The notes under the pieces: generated by a model
Told to the model about the DNA's origin: nothing
The model's database searches: none
Seen by the model: only the letters and a program-made list of their open reading frames with translations
Translations under genes and position numbers: made by a program
Source of the DNA: a virus
DNA: 25,958 nt
Strand: one strand, 5' to 3'
IMG/VR virus record: IMGVR_UViG_3300021197_000214
Span: 1 to 25,958 of that record
In this document: piece by piece, positions 8,199 through 15,115 of the stretch
How the letters are laid out: the number at the start of each line of letters is the position of its first letter
How positions within the stretch are numbered: the first letter of the stretch is position 1

Positions 8199-9215
8199 AT
8201 GGCAGGTTATATAGGTGGTAAGGTAGCAGTATCAGCACCACAACAAATAGAAACAAAGCACACAATTACGGCAACAGCCAGCCAAACCAGTATTCCTAAT
8301 GTTGGTTATACTGTCGGTGCTGTGCATGTATATCAGAACGGTATAAGATTAGTAGATGGCACAGATTACACTGCCACTAATGGCTCTACTGTTACCTTAG
8401 AAACAGGTGCTACTGAGAATGATCAAATTGTTATTGTGTCCCACGGTAGCTTTGAAACAAGTGATACAGTAAGTAAGGCATCAGGTGGTACGTTTAGTGG
8501 TAATGTTACAGTTAGTGGTAGTGTTACTGCAAATAGTCTAGTTGTCCCAGATGGTTCAATACCTCTGGTTGACCTAGACATAGACGGTGGCACAGACATT
8601 GGTGCAGCATTAGTTGATGCAGACTTAATGATTGTAGATGACGGTGCAGGTGGCACTAATCGTAAAGCTACAATGTCTAGGCTTGCAACTTATATGGGTA
8701 CTAAGATTGGCGGTGGGTTAGAGTTTATTGCTACTAGTGGAGCTATATCTAATGCAGCTACTGTAAGTTTTACACAGTTTGATGCAAGTAAATATGATCA
8801 ATATGTTTTTATATTTCAGCATGTAATACCAGTTACAGATGGTGGAGGTAGTTTGTTTCTAGCTAGACTGAGTGCTAATGGTGGCTCAAGTTATGATGCT
8901 ACAAATGGAAATTACCATTATGCGGGTACTGACGATAAAACAGGACTTATGGTTGTTAATGGGGCAATAGGTGGTGATACAAATGAATATGGTATTAGTG
9001 GTCAATGGAGATTAAACTCCCCACACGTAGCTGCATACACCTCATCTAGTCCACAGCTTCAATATGTAGATTCCTCTGGCAATAGTTATGGTATGGGTGC
9101 AGGTAATGCTACGATGCATCTTTCAGCAGCCGCACAAAACGCAGTTCAATTTTTATTTGGGTCAGGTAATATTGAGTCAGGTGAGATCAATATGTTTGGT
9201 ATAGTTAATTCATAA
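8199..9215 (+). CDS. Fibre array member 3 (receptor-binding candidate)
   Basis: The 338-residue fibre has three parts. Residues 1-105 start with MAGYIGGKVAVSAPQQIET and hold a beta domain (GYTVGAVHVYQNGIRLVDGT, then DYTATNGSTVTLETGA, then SHGSFETSD) that is shared with member 4. Residues 127-178 are the array linker. Residues 188-338 are the tip domain (SFTQFDASKYDQYVFIFQ, ARLSANGGSSYDATNGNYH, GEINMFGIVNS) shared with members 1 and 2. The protein is therefore a combination of member 4's N-terminal half and member 2's C-terminal half, which shows how the array recombines modules. The ribosome site is AAGGAAACA. Confidence 0.7.
   Translation: MAGYIGGKVAVSAPQQIETKHTITATASQTSIPNVGYTVGAVHVYQNGIRLVDGTDYTATNGSTVTLETGATENDQIVIVSHGSFETSDTVSKASGGTFSGNVTVSGSVTANSLVVPDGSIPLVDLDIDGGTDIGAALVDADLMIVDDGAGGTNRKATMSRLATYMGTKIGGGLEFIATSGAISNAATVSFTQFDASKYDQYVFIFQHVIPVTDGGGSLFLARLSANGGSSYDATNGNYHYAGTDDKTGLMVVNGAIGGDTNEYGISGQWRLNSPHVAAYTSSSPQLQYVDSSGNSYGMGAGNATMHLSAAAQNAVQFLFGSGNIESGEINMFGIVNS
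8577..8732 (+). repeat. Array linker cassette, copy B
   Basis: This is the same 52-codon linker as copy A, in residues 127-178 of fibre member 3, with one amino-acid change and many synonymous changes. Confidence 0.9.
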
Positions 9216-9222
9216 GGAAACA
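9165..9222 (+). repeat. Conserved 3' junction of fibre gene, copy 2
   Basis: This is the second copy of the segment at 8139-8196. It covers the last codons of fibre member 3, its TAA stop and the ribosome site of member 4; 52 of 58 bases match. Confidence 0.85.
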
Positions 9223-9224
9223 GA

Positions 9225-11078
9225 ATGTCAGGATATATAGGCGCAATACCTACCCCACAGGCTACACAAAGTCGGGACGTATATACAGCCACATCAAATC
9301 AAACTACATTTACTACCCAAGGGTATACCCCTAACTTTGTTTCTGTATATCTTAACGGGGTACACTTAGCAAGGGCAGACTTTACAGCTACCAATGGGTC
9401 AGATGTTGTGTTAGCCTCTGGTGCATCAGCTAATGATGTAGTAGAGATTGTGTCTTTTGGTACATTCCAATCAGCAGATGCACTGCCTTTAACTGGTGGT
9501 ACTGTAACAGGTACAGTAAATTTCCCAGACGGAAGTATTAGTATATCAGATTTAGATATTGATGGGGGTACTGATGTTGGGGCTGCATTAGTAGACGCAG
9601 ACTTAATGGTTGTAGATGATGGCGCAGGTGGAACAAATAGAAAAGCCACTATGTCACGATTGGCAACCTATATGGGTACTAAAATAAGTGGCGGTTCACA
9701 AACTTTTACTGCTAGTGGTAGCATTAGTGCTGGTGCTTTAGTCGGGTTAAACAACAACGGTACTATTTCCACGATGGGCGCAACGGCTGGTTCTCCAATT
9801 AGATTTTCAGGTAGTGTAGGTTCAGGTAGAGGCGATTACAATGCAACGGTTTATGACACTGCAAACAACAAAATTATTCAATTTTATCGTGATACAAACA
9901 ATAGCAACTATTTAACGTGTATAGTTGGGACAGTTTCGGGGACAAGCATTTCGTATGGCACTCCTGTAGCTCTCAGCGCAACAAGCCATAAAATGAGAGC
10001 AACTTACGACACAAATTCTTCAAGAACCGTTTGCGTTTATTCAGATGACAATCAGTCGGATGATGGTTATGCTGTAGTTGTTTCTGTCAGCGGAACAACG
10101 CCTACATTTGGCTCGGCTGTTGAATTTAGCACCGTTAATTGTCTTACTTTGGATTGTTGCTTTGATAGCAATTCCAACAAAGTAGTTGTAGCGTACAAAG
10201 CCTCTGATCAAGGAAGGTCCAAGGTCGGAACTGTAAGCGGAACTTCAATTAGTTTTGGCTCCGAAGCTACGTTCACAACAAATAACCCAAAAGACGGTTT
10301 TATTGATTGCCGCTTTGATAGCAATTTAAACAAAGTTGTTATCGCATATACAGACTATAGTAACTCTGACTATGGAACTGCTATTGTTGGAACTGTAAGT
10401 GGAACGTCAATTAGTTTTGGTTCAGCAGTAGTTTATAGCAATTCTGGTACTACTTTTTATAATAAACTAGAGTTTGATAGTAACACAAATAAATTTCTAT
10501 TTGTTTACGCCCGTTCAACTGAACTATTCACTAGAGTTGGTACAGTCAGCGGAACGTCAATTAGTTTTGGCACAGAACAATCTTTAACTCAGGCTGGTGG
10601 AGATCTTAGAAGTGCCCTTGTGTTTGATAGTGCCACTAACCAAATTATTTTGGCTTTTGAAGCTGCAACCACAAATTTTGCGACTGTAATTAAAGGTTCA
10701 ATCTCTGGAACATCATTCTTTGCGGGGGTAGCGACTGTTGTTGCGGAGATTAATGTAGTGATTGCTGGGCTTGCTTACGATGAAGATACTGACCAGTGTA
10801 TTTTGAGTTTTCAAGATGATAACAATTATGATGGTAAACATATAGTTTTTAACTCTGCAAACCCATCATGGGTGGGAGTAGCTGCGGAATCAATTTCAAA
10901 TGGCGCATCAGGAAAAGTAACAGTAATCGGTGGCATAAACACTAACCAAAGTGGCCTTGTTACTGGCGCAGTTTATGGGTTGCCTATAACTGCCTCAACA
11001 ATTACGTCGGGTGCTTCTAACGCTATTGGCGTTGCGTTATCATCGTCAAGTTTATACATCAACACAGGAAAATTATAA
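9225..11078 (+). CDS. Fibre array member 4: propeller-tipped distal tail fibre
   Basis: This is the largest array member, 617 residues. Residues 1-100 contain the attachment domain shared with member 3 (GYTPNFVSVYLNGVHL, DFTATNGSDVVLASGA, EIVSFGTFQSAD). Residues 111-157 are the array linker. Residues 208-543 are about six repeats of roughly 50 residues marked by VGTVSGTSISFG, preceded by FDSNSNKVVVAY-type strands. This arrangement is typical of a beta-propeller, probably a glycan- or protein-binding tip. Residues 555-617 form a terminal domain (SGLVTGAVYGLPITAS, then IGVALSSSSLYINTGKL) that may be a trimerisation or capping unit. The stop overlaps the next start (TAATG). Confidence 0.75.
   Translation: MSGYIGAIPTPQATQSRDVYTATSNQTTFTTQGYTPNFVSVYLNGVHLARADFTATNGSDVVLASGASANDVVEIVSFGTFQSADALPLTGGTVTGTVNFPDGSISISDLDIDGGTDVGAALVDADLMVVDDGAGGTNRKATMSRLATYMGTKISGGSQTFTASGSISAGALVGLNNNGTISTMGATAGSPIRFSGSVGSGRGDYNATVYDTANNKIIQFYRDTNNSNYLTCIVGTVSGTSISYGTPVALSATSHKMRATYDTNSSRTVCVYSDDNQSDDGYAVVVSVSGTTPTFGSAVEFSTVNCLTLDCCFDSNSNKVVVAYKASDQGRSKVGTVSGTSISFGSEATFTTNNPKDGFIDCRFDSNLNKVVIAYTDYSNSDYGTAIVGTVSGTSISFGSAVVYSNSGTTFYNKLEFDSNTNKFLFVYARSTELFTRVGTVSGTSISFGTEQSLTQAGGDLRSALVFDSATNQIILAFEAATTNFATVIKGSISGTSFFAGVATVVAEINVVIAGLAYDEDTDQCILSFQDDNNYDGKHIVFNSANPSWVGVAAESISNGASGKVTVIGGINTNQSGLVTGAVYGLPITASTITSGASNAIGVALSSSSLYINTGKL
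9555..9695 (+). repeat. Array linker cassette, copy C
   Basis: This is the third copy of the linker, residues 111-157 of the propeller fibre, with Val for Ile at two positions and a changed end (TKISGG). It joins the attachment domain to an unrelated propeller tip. Confidence 0.9.
9846..10853 (+). repeat. Beta-propeller-like repeats
   Basis: The motif (V/I)GTVSGTSIS(F/Y)G or a weak form of it starts at residues 234, 286, 334, 388, 438 and 490, giving units of 48-54 residues. Each contains a strand of type DSNSNK-(V)-VIAY. The number and period suit a six-bladed propeller, which is an inference. Confidence 0.75.
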
Positions 11079-11335
11079 TGAAAACCTTAGTAAAAGACGG
11101 TCTTTCTGTTTACCTTTTCGCAGATGATAAAGTTGTAAACATAACTACTAATCATACAGAAATAGGATCACCTGTTGAGCTTATTGCGGGTGACTGCAAT
11201 ACTTCTAATAGTGTAATGTACACAGGTGTGACTGCTCCTGAAAACTGGACGGGTATTAGATATTTGTTTGACGGTACAACGTGGTCGGCCAACCCTAAAT
11301 GGGTTGACCACACCGCAAACAAATCGTCGGAATAG
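11078..11335 (+). CDS. Small protein following the propeller fibre
   Basis: This 85-residue protein is coupled to the propeller fibre by TAATG. It begins MKTLVKDGLSVYLFADDKVV, contains IGSPVELIAGDCNTSN, and ends with a Trp-rich stretch (YLFDGTTWSANPKWVDHT). There is no signal peptide and no membrane segment. It looks like a small beta protein. I recall similar proteins just after fibre genes in marine phages and infer a fibre-tip, fibre-assembly or host-range accessory role. Its last quarter contains a strong inverted repeat (11281-11311). Confidence 0.55.
   Translation: MKTLVKDGLSVYLFADDKVVNITTNHTEIGSPVELIAGDCNTSNSVMYTGVTAPENWTGIRYLFDGTTWSANPKWVDHTANKSSE
11281..11311 (+). other. Bulged RNA hairpin at the end of the fibre region
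   Basis: GTGGTC and AACCC (11281-11286 and 11291-11295, with GGCC bulged out between them) pair with GGGTT and GACCAC (11301-11311) around the loop TAAAT. It is inside the coding sequence, 24 bases before the stop. It is not followed by a T run. It may slow or end transcription, protect mRNA, or be chance. Confidence 0.45.
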
Positions 11336-11379
11336 AGGCTATATGCCGCTAACAAAGCTAAAGTTGGAGTAATAAATGT

Positions 11380-11574
11380 ATGGATAAGCGCACAGTGGCC
11401 TCTGCACATAGCAGAATTGATGATTTAAATATTACCTTTGCATCTCTTCGCACAGAGGTGACCATACAACACAAAGAGTTGTTTACGAGGGTGAAGCGTC
11501 TGGAGGCAATCATGATTGGTGCTAGTGCTGCAATCATCTTGATGCTTATCACTGTGCTAACAAAGATGGGATAA
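11380..11574 (+). CDS. XhlA-like membrane-anchored lysis accessory protein
   Basis: The 64-residue protein has a charged helical N-terminal part likely to form a coiled coil (SRIDDLNITFASLRTEVT, then HKELFTRVKRLEA) and one C-terminal membrane segment (residues 45-61, IMIGASAAIILMLITVL). This is the layout of haemolysin XhlA-type proteins, which assist holins in lysis. The ATG at 11380 is chosen because an ATG four bases earlier meets a stop after two codons, and GGAG lies at suitable distance. It opens the lysis cassette and marks the shift towards the base and codon use of the second half of the window. Confidence 0.6.
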   Translation: MDKRTVASAHSRIDDLNITFASLRTEVTIQHKELFTRVKRLEAIMIGASAAIILMLITVLTKMG

Positions 11575-11578
11575 GAGC

Positions 11579-11779
11579 ATGACTATGGAAAAGTTTCTGG
11601 CATGGAAAATTATGCCTCGGTTCATGATGTTGGTGATGACGGTTATGTACATTCGTGTGATTGAGTGGTTCATGTCTCTCCCACAGGATGTTGTCAGCAC
11701 TCAGGCCACTGCATTGACTGCCACTGTGACAGGTGCTATGACAGGTGCATTCGCTGTGTGGTTAGGATCAGAGAAATGA
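11579..11779 (+). CDS. Two-segment membrane protein, probable holin
   Basis: This 66-residue protein has two hydrophobic segments (about residues 13-33, RFMMLVMTVMYIRVIEWFM, and 43-63, ATALTATVTGAMTGAFAVW) joined by a short loop. It lies between an XhlA-like gene and a three-segment holin-like gene. Two starts are possible, 11579 (MTMEKF) and 11585 (MEKF). The only purine-rich stretch, AAGAG at 11573-11577, fits the second one better. The likely role is a holin or an antiholin that times membrane opening. The stop is shared with the following start (ATGA). Confidence 0.6.
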   Translation: MTMEKFLAWKIMPRFMMLVMTVMYIRVIEWFMSLPQDVVSTQATALTATVTGAMTGAFAVWLGSEK

Positions 11780-12231
11780 TGGCACTGCTAGGGAGCCTTC
11801 TAGGTTTCGGATCATCGTTTTTGCCGTCAGTTCTGGATTACTTCAAGGCAAACCAGCAACAAAAACACCGCATTGAAATGATGCAAATAGAAACAGATCT
11901 TGCTCAAAGACGCAGCGAAATGAAGCTGGTTGAGCTAGATAAAAAGGCAGACATCGAAGAAACAAAAGGGTTGTATGCACATGACCGATCTATTGACGCT
12001 GGAGGCTTTGTCAACGCTCTCAGGGGCAGCGTTCGCCCTATCATTACTTATGCCTTTTTCGGATTGTTCGTAGCCACGAAAGTTGTGATCATGGTCAAAG
12101 TCACGCAAGCTGGTGGCGATTGGATGCAAGCAGTTGACTTGATGTGGGATGGGGAAACGTCCGGACTGTTCAGTGCGGTCTTGGCTTTCTGGTTTGGGAA
12201 TCGTGCGATCACGAAGTATGCAGGGAAGTAG
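11776..12231 (+). CDS. Holin of the three-transmembrane type
   Basis: The protein has 151 residues when started at the ATG at 11776, which overlaps the previous stop. A longer reading from 11665 is a shadow of the previous gene. After a short hydrophobic N-terminus (LLGSLLGFGSSFLPSVLDYF) come a charged coiled-coil region (KHRIEMMQIETDLAQRRSEM, then KLVELDKKADIEETK), a conserved-looking VRPIITY motif, and two hydrophobic stretches (TYAFFGLFVATKVVIMV and LFSAVLAFWFGNRAI). The VRPxxTY element and C-terminal layout fit the GTA-type 3TM holin family. It would form the membrane lesion that lets the endolysin act. Confidence 0.65.
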   Translation: MMALLGSLLGFGSSFLPSVLDYFKANQQQKHRIEMMQIETDLAQRRSEMKLVELDKKADIEETKGLYAHDRSIDAGGFVNALRGSVRPIITYAFFGLFVATKVVIMVKVTQAGGDWMQAVDLMWDGETSGLFSAVLAFWFGNRAITKYAGK

Positions 12232-12233
12232 CC

Positions 12234-12686
12234 ATGGGATACAAGTTAGGAAAACGAAGCCTATCAAGGCTAGAAGGTGTCAACGAAAATCTGGTAACTG
12301 TCGTGAAGTACGCCATCGGCGTTACGAAACAAGACTTTTCAGTGATTTGCGGGTTGAGGACGATAGAAGAGCAAAAAGCTCTTGTCGCCAAAGGTGCCAG
12401 CCAAACAATGAAAAGCAAGCACATTCACGGCAATGCTGTTGACTTGATGGCTTACGTTGATGGTGGTCGTTGGGAGCTCAACCTTTACGACGAGATTGCT
12501 GATGCGATGAAAGAAGCTGCTGCAGCCTCTGGAGTTAAGATCAAGTGGGGTGCAGCTTGGACAGTCGACTCTCTCGGGGATTGGGAGGGCACTGCGGAGA
12601 ATGCGATGAACAGCTACATTGACATTCGCAGGTCACAAGGTCGTAGGCCATTTATAGATGCACCTCATTTTGAGCTAGCTTTTTAA
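12234..12686 (+). CDS. Endolysin: zinc peptidase of the M15 (VanY / L-Ala-D-Glu peptidase) type
   Basis: This 150-residue protein would cut peptide cross-links of peptidoglycan at lysis. Zinc-ligand motifs are visible: SKHIHGNAVD with H63 and D70, and DAPHFEL with H145; ICGLRTIEEQ upstream is the usual lead-in of the fold. Length matches single-domain phage M15 endolysins such as the T5 enzyme. There is no signal peptide, so it depends on the holins just upstream. The start at 12234 (MGYKLGKRSL) is chosen because the longer frame from 12144 lies within the holin gene. The stop is two bases from the second tail-hub gene, so lysis and tail genes are co-transcribed. Confidence 0.85.
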   Translation: MGYKLGKRSLSRLEGVNENLVTVVKYAIGVTKQDFSVICGLRTIEEQKALVAKGASQTMKSKHIHGNAVDLMAYVDGGRWELNLYDEIADAMKEAAAASGVKIKWGAAWTVDSLGDWEGTAENAMNSYIDIRRSQGRRPFIDAPHFELAF

Positions 12687-12687
12687 T

Positions 12688-14598
12688 ATGACTTTTTCTC
12701 TGATAAAATATAACTCAGGGATTGTCAAAGACACCACAGAATATTCTGCTGGTAAGAATGGGCCATTTTACGTTGACAGTGATCTTGTTCGTTTTGTCAA
12801 TGGTTACCCAGAGAAAATTGGTGGCTGGCAAAAAGATGCGTTTTATGCATTAGATCCTAGCGGACAAGTCACATCAACAGAAGCCACATTGACTGGCATT
12901 GGCCGGAAAATGGTTTTCTGGAGAGCAGTCGATGGCGTTGACAGGATAGCTGTCGGGACTAACAACCATCTTTACATAATTCAAAACAATGCAATCTATG
13001 ACATAACACCACTGCGGAAAACCACGAGCAATCTCTCTAATCCTTTGGTCGTGACCAGCGGCAGCACGACTATCACTGTGACCGATAATTCGCATGGAGC
13101 TTCAGACGGTGATTTTGTTGTAATAAACTCTGCCACCGCAACAGGTGGAATCCCTGCAGACACGATCAACAGAATGTCTGGCTACCAAATAACTTTCATT
13201 GACTCTAATTCTTATTCAATACAATCTCCAACAGCTGCAACGAGCGGAGCCACAGGCGGCGGCACGACAATAGACATAAAATACCTGATAGGTGCCAATG
13301 ATGGATTGGGAACCCAGAGTGCTGCCCCAGCTCTGGGTTGGGGTGTTGGTGGATGGGGCGAATCAACGTGGAACACACCAAGATCTTTGTCTTTGTCTCA
13401 AGTCAGCCTTGAAAATTCTGTTTGGAGCTTGAGTCTTTGGGGAGAAGACCTGCTTGCAACAGTTAGAGGCCATGATGTTTATTATTGGGACACCTCTTCT
13501 AATGTCACGAGCAGAGCAGTTTTGGTGTCATCAATAGCCGAGGCAGTTTCTGTCCCAGAAAAAATAAGAGTCTCTGTCGTTAGCTTTCCAGACAGACACT
13601 TTATAGCTGGTGGGGCCAGCGTTTACGTCGCAGCTGATGGAAGCTCTGGTGACTTGGATCCGATGTTGGTCCGATGGTCAACTCAAGAAGACTTTACGAA
13701 GTTTGCACCAACAGCAACCAACACAGCTGGCGATCAACGGTTGGAAGTTGGCACAAAAATAATTACAATGGTCAATACCCGAGAAGAAACTATAATAAGC
13801 ACCGACGAGGCTATTTATGGCATGACGTTCGTTGGTGCACCATTCATATTCTCTTTCCGATTGCTGGCCACTGGAGTTGGTGCCAATGGCATAAACTCAA
13901 TGATCGCTATTGATGGCAATGTATATTGGATGAGCAACAGATCTTTTTACGTTTATGATGGTGTTGTCAAAGAGATTCCTTGCTCCGTAAAACATTTTGT
14001 TTTCGACAGAATGCAAAGTCGTCATTTCGACAAGACCGCAGTCGGTCACAATGTTGAATTCAGCGAGGTCACTTGGTTCTATGTTTCTGACCAGAACACA
14101 GCTGCTGATAATCCTGAGCCAGACAGTTATGTTTCTTATAACTATGCTGAAAATGCTTGGTCCATCGGAGCTATGGACAGGACAGTCTGGAATGATGCGT
14201 TTGGCTCTCGAGAAAAACCATTCGCATTTGATGCAGGTGGTCATTTGTATAATCAAGAAACAGGCACAAGCGCAGATGGCGCAGCTATGAATTGCTTCAT
14301 TGAAGGCTCGCCAAGAGAAATGACGACAGAAGGCAACAACCTTTATATGGTTGACAGGATAATCCCAGATATTACAATGGGAGCCAACAGCACAGTTTCA
14401 GTTTTCATGAATACTCGCAAGTTCCCGAATGCTTCTGAGACTTCCAAAGGCCCATTCAACATCACCTCTACAACTGAAAAGATCAGCACCAGAGCAAAAG
14501 GTCGGCAGATAGCTTTAAAGTTCCAAAGCACAGGAACCCAAGACGAATGGCAGCTTGGAGATTTTAGAATTGACTTGAGACAGGATGGCCCGAGATGA
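12688..14598 (+). CDS. Tail hub / DNA stabilisation protein 2 (P22 gp10-like)
   Basis: This 636-residue protein opens with SGIVKDTTEYSAGKNGPFYV, then LVRFVNGYPEKIGGWQK, the same arrangement as the start of hub 1 (a Gly-rich opening, then '(R)F-x-x-GY-x-x-I-x-G(W/F)'). Residues about 108-195 are an inserted beta domain (VVTSGSTTITVTDNSHGASD ... YQITFIDSNSYSIQS ... TSGATGGGTT), different from the insert in hub 1. The rest is propeller-like: WGEDLLATVRGHDVYYWD, RWSTQEDFTKFAPT, TDEAIYGMTFVG, GNVYWMSNRSFYVYDG. It starts 2 bases after the endolysin, and its stop overlaps the next start (ATGA). Finding two hub-type proteins in one late region is the oddest feature of the window. Confidence 0.65.
   Translation: MTFSLIKYNSGIVKDTTEYSAGKNGPFYVDSDLVRFVNGYPEKIGGWQKDAFYALDPSGQVTSTEATLTGIGRKMVFWRAVDGVDRIAVGTNNHLYIIQNNAIYDITPLRKTTSNLSNPLVVTSGSTTITVTDNSHGASDGDFVVINSATATGGIPADTINRMSGYQITFIDSNSYSIQSPTAATSGATGGGTTIDIKYLIGANDGLGTQSAAPALGWGVGGWGESTWNTPRSLSLSQVSLENSVWSLSLWGEDLLATVRGHDVYYWDTSSNVTSRAVLVSSIAEAVSVPEKIRVSVVSFPDRHFIAGGASVYVAADGSSGDLDPMLVRWSTQEDFTKFAPTATNTAGDQRLEVGTKIITMVNTREETIISTDEAIYGMTFVGAPFIFSFRLLATGVGANGINSMIAIDGNVYWMSNRSFYVYDGVVKEIPCSVKHFVFDRMQSRHFDKTAVGHNVEFSEVTWFYVSDQNTAADNPEPDSYVSYNYAENAWSIGAMDRTVWNDAFGSREKPFAFDAGGHLYNQETGTSADGAAMNCFIEGSPREMTTEGNNLYMVDRIIPDITMGANSTVSVFMNTRKFPNASETSKGPFNITSTTEKISTRAKGRQIALKFQSTGTQDEWQLGDFRIDLRQDGPR
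13311..13339 (+). other. Perfect 9-bp inverted repeat inside tail hub 2
   Basis: AACCCAGAG at 13311-13319 pairs exactly with CTCTGGGTT at 13331-13339 around an 11-base loop. It lies in the Gly/Trp-rich linker of the hub gene. No T run follows. It may be an mRNA structure or chance. Confidence 0.4.
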
Positions 14599-14783
14599 CA
14601 CAGCCAGCAGCCCCACTAGCAGTCTTGAGGTTGCCAACTCCCCCAGAGGAGTATCACCGGAGTTATATGGCACGATTGACCAATACAATCGAGTTAGAAA
14701 AACAGGCAACTTATTTTGCCAACTCAGCAGGTCTTAATTCAGCCACAGAACAAGTTGAAGCTACAGCGTGGTTCATTGGGTAA
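14595..14783 (+). CDS. Small conserved-looking tail-region protein
   Basis: The protein has 62 residues and starts inside the stop of hub 2 (ATGA). Its core LRLPTPPEEYHRSYMARLTN, followed by TIELEKQATYFAN, matches a pattern I recall in short proteins near marine phage tail genes ('PPxEYxxxYxxxLxxxLE'). It is mostly helical with no membrane segment. The function is unknown. Its stop overlaps the start of the next gene (TAATG), so it is part of the hub-accessory run. Confidence 0.55.
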   Translation: MTQPAAPLAVLRLPTPPEEYHRSYMARLTNTIELEKQATYFANSAGLNSATEQVEATAWFIG

Positions 14784-15112
14784 TGGCCAACAACTATAAA
14801 AACGCGAAAGTTGATTTGACAGGAACAGGAGCAACTGTCCTTTATACGACTCCCAGCGCGACCACCACATTAATCAAGTCATTGCTTGTTTCTGAAGATA
14901 GCGGCAATGCCGACACAATCACCGTCACAATAACAGATGCAGCTTCATCTCCTGCGACTTTCTCTTTATTTAAAGTCAAGGCTGTGGGCGCGAATGCGAC
15001 TGTTGAGCTTTTGACGCAGCCTTTGGTTGTTCAAGAAGATGAGATAATAAAAGTCACCGCAGCCACAGGAAACAGGTTGCACGTCGTGGCATCATTGCTG
15101 GAGATAAGTTAA
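14783..15112 (+). CDS. Small beta-rich tail accessory protein, copy 2
   Basis: The protein has 109 residues. The ATG at 14783 is preferred over an upstream in-frame start at 14768, because it overlaps the preceding stop (TAATG) and gives MANNYK, matching MANTFK in the homologue at 6114-6470. Shared points with that protein are the opening, the (L)YTT-S-A/S-T strand, a TVTI-type strand, EDEIIKV / AGDIIKV, and the ending ASLLEIS / SYMEIDS. It is all-beta with no export signal. It probably sits on or near the tail hub. A 50-base gap follows, the longest so far in this half of the window. Confidence 0.6.
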   Translation: MANNYKNAKVDLTGTGATVLYTTPSATTTLIKSLLVSEDSGNADTITVTITDAASSPATFSLFKVKAVGANATVELLTQPLVVQEDEIIKVTAATGNRLHVVASLLEIS

Positions 15113-15115
15113 TGA

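Noticed and set aside
6470-11078. Diversity-generating retroelement acting on the fibre tips
   Set aside because: No reverse transcriptase and no template-variable repeat pair with adenine-specific changes was seen; differences among copies are mostly ordinary third-position changes.
12144-12233. N-terminal extension of the endolysin
   Set aside because: These bases belong to the end of the holin gene in another frame; the ATG at 12234 gives the expected M15 domain.
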